NCBI RefSeq assembly: GCF_030546645.1
Contig: NZ_JAUOTO010000002.1
Coordinates: 868,001-932,000, forward strand
Origin: Flavitalea plasmicola
GTDB taxonomy: Bacteria; Bacteroidota; Bacteroidia; Chitinophagales; Chitinophagaceae
Direction: 5' to 3'
Length of the DNA: 64,000 nt
Position 1 is the first letter of the stretch; each line of letters opens with the position of its first letter. Under the pieces are notes generated by a model. It made no database searches. It was not told the DNA's origin and saw only the letters and a list, made by a program, of their open reading frames with translations. This document shows positions 54,580 to 63,171 of this stretch, one piece after another. The position numbers and the translations under genes were made by a program.

Positions 54580-56001
54580 ATGTTACAATCTAGAATATTT
54601 TTAGCAGTTTTTCTTTGTTTAATGCTAGCCAGTTGCAAAAAAAATATCAGTATATCACCTCCAATAGGGTTAATATCGGCACCAGTAGTATTTTCTTCCG
54701 ATGCAGAGGCGATTGATGCGGTAATGGGTATTTATTACAAAATGATAAACAACGGCCAGACCTTAACCAGCTCTGGAATGACTATTTTTTCGGGAATGAG
54801 TGCTGATGAGTTAATCCCCTTTGACCAGGCAGCAAGTGGCTCTTATGCGCCGTTTCAACAAAACAATCTTACAACAACGAACAGCCTCGTAAGCAACGTA
54901 TTTTGGGTTCCCTCCTTCTCCATCATCTATCAGGCCAATTCTATTTTGGAAGGTTTGAAAAATTATTCTGGTGTTTCTGACTCAGTGCGTGAGGAATTGA
55001 TTGGAGAAGTCGAATTCACTCGGGCATTTGCAAACTTCTATCTCATAAATCTGTTTGGCGACATTCCGCTGGTAACATCTACAAATTGGCAAAAGACGGG
55101 TTTGATCGGCAGAACACCAGCATCCGAAGTGTACGGCTTGATCTTATCTGATTTATTAGACGCCCAGGCAAAATTGCTACCCGACTATTCGGCAGGAAAT
55201 GGACAACGCATTGTTCCAAACAAATGGGCAGCAACGGCACTACTGGCCAGGGTGTATTTATACTTGGGAAGATGGTCCGATGCCGATAGGGAAGCTTCAT
55301 CAATTATTGAAAACACAAGTTTATACTCCTTTACGGACAGTTTAAACCATATCTTTTTAGTTAATAGCTCCGAAGCGATATGGCAATTACAACAAACCAA
55401 CCAAGCCGCTTCTTATAACGCCACTCCCGAGGCGGCACTTATTATTCCTTTAAAATTAAACTCCAATTCAAACCCACCACGTTTTTTCTTAAGTCAACAA
55501 CTGCTTGACTCTTTTGAACAGGGTGACCTGCGAAAAAAATTCTGGATTGATAGCACCACTACCTTTGGAAAAAAATACTATTTCCCATACAAATACAAGG
55601 TGGGGCCAGGGCAAGCTAAACCCGTCGGAGGTTATAGTGAGTACTATATGGTCCTCCGGCTGGCGGAACAATACTTGATTAGAGCAGAAGCAAGAGTCTA
55701 TGAAGATAAGTTAAGTGACGCCATTGCAGATATTAATGCTATAAGAAGTCGGGCCGGCTTAGCCGGCACCAATGCATCATCCTCCATTGATCTATTAACT
55801 GCAATAGTACATGAGCGAAAAATAGAATTCTTTTCCGAATGGGGTCACCGATGGCTTGATCTTAAAAGAATAGGACAAGCCGTCAACATATTAAAGCCAA
55901 TCAAACCATTCTGGTCGGAAAACTCTTTGTTATATCCTATTCCAAGAAATGAAATTGTAAAAGACCCCAACCTAACCCAAAATCCAGGCTATACTTACTA
56001 A
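54580..56001 (+). CDS. SusD/RagB-family lipoprotein
   Basis: 473 residues with a lipoprotein signal (LMLASC, Cys19, then KKN). The body has EVEFTRAFANFYLINLFGDI (SusD_N hallmark), NKWAATALLARVYLYLGRW and the C-terminal INAIRSRAGLAG and ERKIEFFSEWGHRWLDLKRI. Nine bp after the receptor gene; with it forms a surface binding/transport pair. AT-rich like the 3' part of susC. No hydrolases are linked, so the substrate (glycan, siderophore-like or other) is open. Confidence 0.96.
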   Translation: MLQSRIFLAVFLCLMLASCKKNISISPPIGLISAPVVFSSDAEAIDAVMGIYYKMINNGQTLTSSGMTIFSGMSADELIPFDQAASGSYAPFQQNNLTTTNSLVSNVFWVPSFSIIYQANSILEGLKNYSGVSDSVREELIGEVEFTRAFANFYLINLFGDIPLVTSTNWQKTGLIGRTPASEVYGLILSDLLDAQAKLLPDYSAGNGQRIVPNKWAATALLARVYLYLGRWSDADREASSIIENTSLYSFTDSLNHIFLVNSSEAIWQLQQTNQAASYNATPEAALIIPLKLNSNSNPPRFFLSQQLLDSFEQGDLRKKFWIDSTTTFGKKYYFPYKYKVGPGQAKPVGGYSEYYMVLRLAEQYLIRAEARVYEDKLSDAIADINAIRSRAGLAGTNASSSIDLLTAIVHERKIEFFSEWGHRWLDLKRIGQAVNILKPIKPFWSENSLLYPIPRNEIVKDPNLTQNPGYTY

Positions 56002-56028
56002 TCACACATGAACATAAAATGCAGCACA

Positions 56029-56727
56029 ATGAAAAATCACTTAAAATTACTTCTATTATCATGTATCATGCTTTATAGTTGTAAAAAAAATAATATCCCC
56101 ACCGGAGGGGTATCGCTCAATATAGTTCTCGCAACGGAAGACATACCATCTTTGTACACATATTTTACCCCCACTCCTGCTGATTTCTACAACCAGCAAA
56201 CTCCATTATATTCATTAACCGGCATGGAATACTCCGTTGAACCAGGAATCAGTACCATCTCTCTGGTCTCGTCTGCTGACACTACCAATACCTTGTTGCA
56301 AACATCCCTCAACTTATCCTCCGGTGGCATTTATTCATTCTATATATACGGTAATGCTCCGAAATTTGATACAATATTATTAAAAGACACTGTACCTGCA
56401 ATTATCGACAGCTCCTCTGGAATACGTTTTATTAATCTTGCATCCGGAAATAGTTCATTTAAAATCGTACAGCAAGTAAATGATGCTTCCACTCCAGACA
56501 CCATAATCTTAGAAAATAGAGAAATAAATAAATTTAAAAATTACCCAGCCACTCCAGATCTGCCAGGATTCTATAATTTCGACATCTATGATCGTTCATC
56601 CGGTTTGTTCGTCACGACGATAACTTGGTATTATACCCTACATAAAAATAATACCATAGTGATATTTGGCTCACAGGACCCATCAAATCCCACCCCCATC
56701 TCCTTTTTTCAGATCAATAATTATTAA
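56029..56727 (+). CDS. Exported lipoprotein, possibly DUF4397-like
   Basis: 232 residues from ATG 56029 (MKNHLKLLLLSCIMLYSCKK); the Cys at 18 is the lipid site. The mature part is beta-rich (IRFINLASGNSSFKIVQQVN, FYNFDIYDRSSGLFVTTITW) and the RFINLASGNSSFKI stretch recalls the DUF4397 repeat, but I am not sure. It ends the SusCD operon (28 bp after susD) and may be an extra surface binding protein. A strong bidirectional hairpin follows at once. Confidence 0.7.
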   Translation: MKNHLKLLLLSCIMLYSCKKNNIPTGGVSLNIVLATEDIPSLYTYFTPTPADFYNQQTPLYSLTGMEYSVEPGISTISLVSSADTTNTLLQTSLNLSSGGIYSFYIYGNAPKFDTILLKDTVPAIIDSSSGIRFINLASGNSSFKIVQQVNDASTPDTIILENREINKFKNYPATPDLPGFYNFDIYDRSSGLFVTTITWYYTLHKNNTIVIFGSQDPSNPTPISFFQINNY

Positions 56728-56729
56728 AA

Positions 56730-56769
56730 AAAGTCAATGAGATGTCTCTAGGCACACCTCATTGACTTT
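56730..56769. terminator. Bidirectional terminator between convergent genes
   Basis: A perfect 12-bp stem: AAAGTCAATGAG (56730-56741) pairs with CTCATTGACTTT (56758-56769) around a 16-nt loop. Read on the minus strand it is followed by seven U, so it best serves the gene at 56797-57078; on the plus strand it follows the SusCD operon. Confidence 0.8.
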
Positions 56770-56796
56770 AACGAAATTACACTTGCTTTCTTATTA

Positions 56797-57078
56797 CTAG
56801 AAAGTAGTTTTAACTGGAGTATAAACGCCACTTACGATCTGATACAGATAGTAAGTAGAACCGCTAACAGAAGCAGTCAATGGCGCAGGAATATTACCTA
56901 CCGCTGCATTGAAATTTCCACTTACAGGAGCACCAGTAGTGATCTGTTTGGCGACGCCGCTAGTAGGTTCATAAAGCCACAAATTGGTTGGATTTGCGAA
57001 TCTTGCTTTACCGGCAAATACACCAGCGGTAGTTAGCACTAAAGCAGCAGCGATGAAGAACATTTTTACCTTGTTCAT
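56797..57078 (-). CDS. Small exported protein (DUF6520-like)
   Basis: 93 residues: signal peptide (MFFIAAALVLTTAGVFAGKA) and a short Ser/Thr/Pro-rich mature part ending YLYQIVSGVYTPVKTTF. Length and layout resemble the DUF6520 family of small Bacteroidota secreted proteins, commonly found next to a MauE/DoxX-type membrane protein gene, as here (99-bp gap). Function unknown. A very good terminator follows, so it is likely well expressed. Confidence 0.6.
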   Translation of the reverse strand: MNKVKMFFIAAALVLTTAGVFAGKARFANPTNLWLYEPTSGVAKQITTGAPVSGNFNAAVGNIPAPLTASVSGSTYYLYQIVSGVYTPVKTTF

Positions 57079-57176
57079 AAAAAAGTGTTAATAGTTAATA
57101 ATTTTGCCTACTCTCTCAAAGGTTTTCGGCTCTCCCTTACCTGTTTTGATACGGAACAGATATTCCGTCACCTGCC

Positions 57177-57641
57177 CTAGCTAGCATCGGCAGGCATATT
57201 GCGCAAAAATTTCGAGTCGGATTGGCGAGAACCCAAAGGCCGCTGAAGAATCAAAGCGACAAAAGACAACCAGCAAAAAGCCAACGCGAACAACATTTTT
57301 TCTACCCAGTTCGGCTTCGCCCATAGCGCATGAAAAGGCCAAAAAAGACGATGTGTGAATAGAGATACTGTCATAATCCAAAAAACAAATATTAGCAGTG
57401 TTCCTATTGATACATATAAGGCCCATTTCCTAAATCGAGGCAAAAAGAACGATATGGCGAGAATTATCTCACCAATGGGAATGCTGTACTTAAGCACTCC
57501 CGAGACAGGATCTAACAAGGGAGCATAATACATCCAGACCCCAAAATTTTGCCAATATGCCACCTTATAAATCCCATCATAAAAAAAATTCATCATCAGG
57601 ATAAAGCAAACAATCTCCACAATAATCTTTCTCGTTTTCAT
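57177..57641 (-). CDS. MauE/DoxX-type redox-associated membrane protein
   Basis: 154 residues and four membrane helices ([72 protein letters not shown]). The first-helix [14 protein letters not shown] and the [11 protein letters not shown] helix recall the MauE/DoxX membrane family. No CXXC pair is seen in it, so a thiol role is not shown. Start at 57641 ([10 protein letters not shown]) overlaps the stop of the large fusion gene by 4 bp (ATGA), showing translational coupling. Confidence 0.65.
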   Translation of the reverse strand: MKTRKIIVEIVCFILMMNFFYDGIYKVAYWQNFGVWMYYAPLLDPVSGVLKYSIPIGEIILAISFFLPRFRKWALYVSIGTLLIFVFWIMTVSLFTHRLFWPFHALWAKPNWVEKMLFALAFCWLSFVALILQRPLGSRQSDSKFLRNMPADAS

Positions 57642-60600
57642 ATCGCAATATTTTTCTTTTTTAACTCCTCTTCCTTCCCCCATTTAATAATCCCCTCTGC
57701 CGCCAATACCCCCATGCACAAACTCACGACGATGGGGAACACCTGGTAGCGCAGCACGATCGGCGAAGCGAATATGCTAAATCCCATATTTAACAGCCAT
57801 AAGAACAGCATTATATAGAGTAGCCGATACAATCCCTTATCTCCTTGCTTGAATCCTGTAAAAGCCGCCAACCCAGCCATGCATATTAGCAAAAAAACAT
57901 TCACCAGCGTCCCAACGAAAGGATACACTTGCGCGACCGCAATCCTCGTATTCTTATTATTGTGATCTCTCACCTTCTGTGTCTTATAATTGAACCAATT
58001 CTTCGCCAATTGTCCCACACTATCCCCACCCATATTGTATACCCCCAAGAACTCCGGTGGCGGAACTGCATATTTTACAGAGTTAGGTAGGAGAAACTCA
58101 GCAGCAAATTGTAACGGATATTTCTTAATTAAAAACATCGCGTATTCAGCATACAAAGGCCCTTCGGCAGCCCACCGCTTAAAAGCGGGCGTCACCGTAT
58201 CTTTCTTCCAATCTCGGACCATATACTGCACCAACGGCCCTTTATCGCTCCACAAATAGAAAAAGCTGGCAGCAGAGTCTTCGTGAGTCAACTTCACCCT
58301 ACTCAACGTATCCATATGCTCCCTCACCATCTTCTCCAATCCTGCAAACCTCTTCGGCACCTCTCCCCTTTGCGCTGCAGGTATATGCTCATACATATAC
58401 AACGCATTATTCGCCAGCTGCCACCCACCAAAAGCCGAGAACTGCCTTTTCCCCGTCACTTCCAGCATCTTATTACTCGTATAAGCAAACGACCCCAATA
58501 CCAGCAAAACTCCCAACCCGATGCCTGCCAGCTTCCGCGGCCAGCTCTGCCGGGACAGCAGGAAAGCCAGGATCGAGATCAAAGGATAATAGATCGCATT
58601 GTACCGCACCGTAAAACAAGCCAGCAGCAGCAGGGCATGGACCCAGATCTGCCAGCGTCGCGGTTGATAGATCACCCAGAGCAGGCTTGACAGCCACAGC
58701 AGGCTCAGCCCGATGAACAGCGCATCCGCAGATATATAGTTGCTCACATACAGCGCCACGGGATTAAAAAGAAAGAAGGCGTACAATATATTCTTGACAA
58801 CCTTGCCTGGCTTTAGAAAATACAGCAGGGTAAAAAGAAACACCATCCCGCTGCACTGCATGAAAAAGTACTGCACCCCCACCACCACCTTGTCCGAATG
58901 CGTGAACACACTGATCTGCCGCAGGAATTTCGAATAAGCCACCGGCCACATGTTCACGTCCGCATTCGTATACGCTGCTTCCAGGTAGCTATACGAGTCA
59001 GGCATATAGTTCGCGAAAGGGTATCTTATCTTAAAGAGTACAAACTGGATTAAAAAAGCGGCCAGCGCAAATACCACATATCCCCGGTTCCATTTATTTC
59101 GCCAGAGATAATCCATAAAGCCTGGAACGCCCTGCGGACGGGTCTGCCCTGATGGCCGTACTTCCTGTTGCGGCTGGGTGGTAGCAGCCTCCTTCTCCTC
59201 ATGATACTCCTGCTCCGTATTGATCGCCCAGAGGTTGGCCTTGGCCGTCTCCCCGGCGATGATATTGTCCACCGCCACCATTGCTGTCAGCATGGAATGG
59301 TCGGCATTATTGTATTTGTGCATCCCGTTGCGGCCTACAAGGAAAAGGTTGGCGAATTGATCCGTAAAGGCTCGCACCTTATCAAATCGATCATAAGTCC
59401 CGAAATAAGCCGGGTAGGTCTTCTCCATCCGTTTCACCGTGATATCCAGGACATCATCCACCCTTGCCAATTCCATCTTCTCCAGTTCCCGGATAGCCAG
59501 TTGCTTGATGGCCTCATCGTCCAACGCCCAGAAGTCATCGGTTTTGTTGCAGAAATACTCCATCCCAATCCAGGTGGTGTTGGGGTCCTTTATCATCCCA
59601 TCCCCCCAATTGTTATAGATCATTAGCCGGCCCACCTTCACATCCCTTTCCTGGATATAGATCCAGTTGTCCTTCAGCTCCAATTTCTCATATACCCCCT
59701 GTTTATTCCGCGCGGACAGTCGTTTGAGCAGGATACCGACATTAATGAAATCCCGGTATTGCAATCCTGCCGCGATCTCCCTTACTTCCTCCGGAACCCG
59801 CCCATCCAGGTCGGCAATGAGTTCCTGCACTGGCATGGTGGAAAAGAAATAATCGCCTTCCCATGTCCGCACCTCTCCTGTGGCGCTGTCTGTGGTCGTC
59901 ACGGCTTCAATGGCTCCTTCGACCTGGCAGATCTGGGTTACATCCTGGTTGAGATATACCTTGCCCCCCATCTCCTGCACCTGGCGGGCCACTTCTTCCC
60001 ACAGGGATCCCGGGCCCTTTTTGGGATATAAAAACTGTTCGATCAGGCTGGTCTCGGTACCTTTTTGGCCCAGATCGCTCCCCTTTTTCTTAGCAAGGTT
60101 TTTCACTGCCTGGGCGATGGCCTTGCTGAGTGAAACCCCTTTGATCCGTTGAGCCCCCCACTCCGCAGATATTTGGTGACAGGGAACACCCCAGACCTTT
60201 TCCGTATAATCCTTAAAAAACAACAGGTACAGCTGCCGCCCGAACTTATTGATGATAAAATCTTCCAGGCTTTTCTCCGGCTTACGGGGAAATAGCCGCA
60301 CCCATAAAAAAGAGAACATTATCTTAATGGTACGTACCAATCCCAATGTCCGTAATGTATCGATGCTCAATTGTATGGGATAGGCGAAGAACTTACGAAG
60401 GAAATAAATACGTGTGAGCCGCTGGATCACTAACATCACTTTATCAGGGTCTTGCGTAGTCGGGCTTGTCTCTACGGTGCGGCTTTTATTCTGGTAATGA
60501 ATGGTCAGATCATCCTTACCTTCCGCTTGTAACGGATATAACTTCAACCACCAGTCCATCACTCTATCCGACTTGGAAAAAAAACGATGCGGGCCCATAT

Positions 60601-60757
60601 CCATCCTGTTGCCCTTATAATCCATCGTCCGGGATATCCCTCCTATATATTCGCTTTTTTCCAGAACGATCGGCACAACGTCTGTACGTTTCAGCAACTC
60701 ATACGCAGCTGTCAATCCTGCCGGTCCCGCTCCTATTATAATTGCTTTCTTTTGCAT
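57638..60757 (-). CDS. Fusion: FAD-dependent oxidoreductase plus GT-C-like membrane domain
   Basis: A single 1039-residue reading frame. Residues 1-515 are a UDP-galactopyranose-mutase/amine-oxidase-type flavoprotein: [10 protein letters not shown] (6-15, FAD loop), [14 protein letters not shown] (54-67), and [20 protein letters not shown] (472-491, second FAD contact). A Gln/Pro/Thr-rich linker (516-548) leads to an integral membrane half (about 557-1039, ~10 helices) whose first loop has [12 protein letters not shown], like the acidic loop of GT-C glycosyltransferases. Start at 60757 (MQKKAIII) follows the family. It suggests one protein making or reducing a sugar or lipid donor and another half using it across the membrane. 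No frameshift or stop was seen at the join. Confidence 0.85.
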   Translation of the reverse strand: MQKKAIIIGAGPAGLTAAYELLKRTDVVPIVLEKSEYIGGISRTMDYKGNRMDMGPHRFFSKSDRVMDWWLKLYPLQAEGKDDLTIHYQNKSRTVETSPTTQDPDKVMLVIQRLTRIYFLRKFFAYPIQLSIDTLRTLGLVRTIKIMFSFLWVRLFPRKPEKSLEDFIINKFGRQLYLLFFKDYTEKVWGVPCHQISAEWGAQRIKGVSLSKAIAQAVKNLAKKKGSDLGQKGTETSLIEQFLYPKKGPGSLWEEVARQVQEMGGKVYLNQDVTQICQVEGAIEAVTTTDSATGEVRTWEGDYFFSTMPVQELIADLDGRVPEEVREIAAGLQYRDFINVGILLKRLSARNKQGVYEKLELKDNWIYIQERDVKVGRLMIYNNWGDGMIKDPNTTWIGMEYFCNKTDDFWALDDEAIKQLAIRELEKMELARVDDVLDITVKRMEKTYPAYFGTYDRFDKVRAFTDQFANLFLVGRNGMHKYNNADHSMLTAMVAVDNIIAGETAKANLWAINTEQEYHEEKEAATTQPQQEVRPSGQTRPQGVPGFMDYLWRNKWNRGYVVFALAAFLIQFVLFKIRYPFANYMPDSYSYLEAAYTNADVNMWPVAYSKFLRQISVFTHSDKVVVGVQYFFMQCSGMVFLFTLLYFLKPGKVVKNILYAFFLFNPVALYVSNYISADALFIGLSLLWLSSLLWVIYQPRRWQIWVHALLLLACFTVRYNAIYYPLISILAFLLSRQSWPRKLAGIGLGVLLVLGSFAYTSNKMLEVTGKRQFSAFGGWQLANNALYMYEHIPAAQRGEVPKRFAGLEKMVREHMDTLSRVKLTHEDSAASFFYLWSDKGPLVQYMVRDWKKDTVTPAFKRWAAEGPLYAEYAMFLIKKYPLQFAAEFLLPNSVKYAVPPPEFLGVYNMGGDSVGQLAKNWFNYKTQKVRDHNNKNTRIAVAQVYPFVGTLVNVFLLICMAGLAAFTGFKQGDKGLYRLLYIMLFLWLLNMGFSIFASPIVLRYQVFPIVVSLCMGVLAAEGIIKWGKEEELKKKNIAI

Positions 60758-61157
60758 ATACACCTTTTTCGGATAAAGAATTACTTGTCTCTCCTGGATT
60801 CTCCAAAAGGGAGCTTCTCTTTCGCGCATGCGAAGGACTTTTACGCCGGACAAAAAACCGGCATACTACTATATCTCACGCAGTAAGACCTTAGAAAATC
60901 TGCCCTGAAGAACGGGCGCTACTAACCGTTAAATGTGGTGGTTGAATTTCTCTGAACTATTAGTGGATGACCGTACCTTCTGAACAACTGCAAGTACGAT
61001 GCTGAAGATTAGACCTGTTGATACATCGGATAATGATTGTGTATTTCATATGACTTGTCTGGATAGGTTTGAATTAAATAACTTCAGCAAATCTACAACC
61101 TCTAACCACTCTCTTCCAAATTTTACTGTTTCCCAATCGACAGCTTTAGTTAACCGA
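60758..61157. other. 400-bp leader/intergenic region with four short hairpins
   Basis: No protein gene is certain. On the way to the fusion gene start (minus strand) lie GCCC-N8-GGGC (60902-60917), GCCGG-N8-CCGGC (60845-60862), TTCGC-GCAT-GCGAA (60822-60835) and CTCC-N5-GGAG (60802-60814). They may form a structured 5' leader. The part from 60930 to 61157 shows nothing I can name. Confidence 0.4.
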
Positions 61158-61526
61158 TCAGCTAACTTTCTCTGAGAGTTTTTCATTACGGATCGATAGT
61201 ACTCTATACCGTGTCGGCGACACCTTATGCAGTCTGGTAAACACTCTTGTAAAGCTGCTAAGCGTCTTGTACCCGCACTCCATTCCAATGACTTTCACCG
61301 GCTCTTCCGTCTCCCGCAACATGCTTCTCGCCTTTTCCATACGCATATTCGAGATCAATGCATGCACGGACGTGCTATACATTTGATGAAATCCTTCCTG
61401 CAGCTTGGTGCGATTGAGTCCGAATTCCCGGCAAATAGCGGATATGGGAATATCCTTCGAAAAGTTTTCCTGGATGAATTGTCGAACTTCCAGGAGCGTG
61501 GCAATGTCCCTCCTCTTTGTGATCAT
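61158..61526 (-). CDS. Solo AraC-type helix-turn-helix protein
   Basis: 122 residues that are only the AraC DNA-binding domain: IPISAICREFGLNRTKLQEG (first HTH), PVKVIGMECGYKTLSSFTRV (second HTH) and VSPTRYR. There is no effector domain. It may be a short regulator in its own right or a remnant of a longer regulator. It lies upstream of the fusion gene on the same strand (about 400 bp) and could control it. Confidence 0.8.
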   Translation of the reverse strand: MITKRRDIATLLEVRQFIQENFSKDIPISAICREFGLNRTKLQEGFHQMYSTSVHALISNMRMEKARSMLRETEEPVKVIGMECGYKTLSSFTRVFTRLHKVSPTRYRVLSIRNEKLSEKVS

Positions 61527-61704
61527 ATATAGACAGGTTTAAATGGCTGGTAAAGTAATTATAGCCAATGATCAGAGCACAAGGGTTTGGTGCTAGCAGA
61601 GAGATCCCTGAAGTGGGGTCGTTTTTATATTACAAATGTCAGTCTGAGTCCTGCAATTACATTGCAGTGATGAAAATTAACTTATACGTAAAGAAAAACT
61701 AACT

Positions 61705-63144
61705 TCAAAAGAGCCTAAAAATATCCTTTAGGGCTCTTCTCGCCGCATGATATCCGCACATCCCATGTACTCCTCCGCCGGGAGGACTGGCAGCACTACA
61801 TATATATATACCTTTCTCCGAAGTCCGGTAAGGTGACCACCGCAAAGCCGGTCGCGTAAACAACTGCCGTATATCAATCGCTCCGCCGCTGATATCGCCT
61901 CCTATATAATTCGCATTATAGGACTCCAGTTGCGCCGTATCCATCACATGGCGGGCGAGAATGCGCTCACGAAAGCCGGGAGCAAAGCGTTCCACCTGCC
62001 CTTCTATGAGCGCCGTCATATCATTTCGGGAGCCATTAGGCACATGACAATAAGCCCATGCGGTATGTTTCCCTTCGGGCGCCCGCGATGGATCGAAGAT
62101 ACTTTGCTGCGCTAATAATACAAATGGCTTTTCAGGGTGACGTCCTTCCCAGGTCTGTTGTTCAACCGCAGCTATCTCTTCCAGGGTATTGCCGATGTGG
62201 ACCGTACCTGCTGTCCTGCAACCTTCAGCCGTAAAGGGTATCGGGCCATCCAGCGCCCAGTCTACTTTGAAGACACCCATACCATAGCGGTATCTCTCCA
62301 ACTGTGATTTATAGAGTGTACTCCAGGAATGTCCTCCCATCTGTAGCAATTGCCTGGGTGTAACATCGAGCAATACGGCCCGTGAAGATGGCAGCTGCCG
62401 GAAAGACCTTACTTCAAAGTTAGTTTGTATGACACCCCCCAGTGAAGTAAAATAAGCAGCCAGCGCATTCGCTATCGACATCGTTCCGCCCCGGGGCAAT
62501 GGCCACCCTTTAAGATGCCCTGCTATCATCAGCACCAGCCCGACGGCAGAAGTAGCAATGTTTGTCAACGGTGATATCGAATGCGCCGCCATCCCGCCCC
62601 ACAAGCCCTTTGCGGCTTTGGTCTGCCAACGTCTTGCCAGCCAGATGGCGGAAGGGAGCGCCTTCAGCCCAAAGGCAGCCATCAATAAAGGATGCTTTGG
62701 AAAATGCAGCGGCCCCAGCACATCGGAAGCAATCGACGGCCAGTTGCTCACCAATGGCTCCATCAGTTGGCGGTAGGCCTCTTCATCCTTGCCTAACAAG
62801 GCCGCCGTCTCACTGACTGAGCCACGAAGCACCGCTGCCGTCCCGTCATCAAAAGGATGGGCCGCAGATACAGGAGGATAGATATATTCCAGTCCGTGCG
62901 CCGCCAAAGGCAGCTGACTAAAAAAAGGAGAGCTGGCGGCCATGGGATGTATGGCCGAGCAAATATCATGGACAAATCCCGGCAAAGTCAGCTCCGCACT
63001 GCGCATACCACCGCCGATCTCCGCCTTCGCTTCTACCAGCAGCACGGAAAGCCCTTTCTGTTGCAAGGTGATCGCTGCCGCAAGTCCGTTAGGACCCGAG
63101 CCCACCACTATTGCATCGTAATCCGTATTGTCCGCTTTGCTCAT
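61705..63144 (-). CDS. Phytoene-desaturase-like NAD(P)/FAD oxidoreductase
   Basis: 479 residues of the CrtI-like flavoprotein family: VVGSGPNGLAAAITLQQKGL (FAD loop, ~13-32), EIGGGMRSAELTLPGF and, at the end, YICSAASPPGGGVHGMCGYH, which closes the FAD site. The substrate is not necessarily a carotenoid; many relatives are uncharacterised. No carotenoid genes are nearby. Its stop lies inside a terminator hairpin. Confidence 0.9.
   Translation of the reverse strand: MSKADNTDYDAIVVGSGPNGLAAAITLQQKGLSVLLVEAKAEIGGGMRSAELTLPGFVHDICSAIHPMAASSPFFSQLPLAAHGLEYIYPPVSAAHPFDDGTAAVLRGSVSETAALLGKDEEAYRQLMEPLVSNWPSIASDVLGPLHFPKHPLLMAAFGLKALPSAIWLARRWQTKAAKGLWGGMAAHSISPLTNIATSAVGLVLMIAGHLKGWPLPRGGTMSIANALAAYFTSLGGVIQTNFEVRSFRQLPSSRAVLLDVTPRQLLQMGGHSWSTLYKSQLERYRYGMGVFKVDWALDGPIPFTAEGCRTAGTVHIGNTLEEIAAVEQQTWEGRHPEKPFVLLAQQSIFDPSRAPEGKHTAWAYCHVPNGSRNDMTALIEGQVERFAPGFRERILARHVMDTAQLESYNANYIGGDISGGAIDIRQLFTRPALRWSPYRTSEKGIYICSAASPPGGGVHGMCGYHAARRALKDIFRLF
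61709..61738 (-). terminator. Terminator overlapping the 3' end of the oxidoreductase gene
   Basis: AAGAGCCTAAA (61709-61719) pairs with TTTAGGGCTCTT (61727-61738) with one G bulge. The stem covers the last codons, and its right side on the RNA is followed by U-rich sequence around the UGA stop. Confidence 0.6.
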
Positions 63145-63171
63145 TTGGTTGATAAATATAACCCAAATGTA

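Noticed and set aside
61046-61186. 46-codon minus-strand frame (MKNSQRKLADRLTKAVDWET...) after the solo AraC gene
   Set aside because: Composition is plausible, but it overlaps the AraC 3' end, has no known family and no clear start signal; not called.
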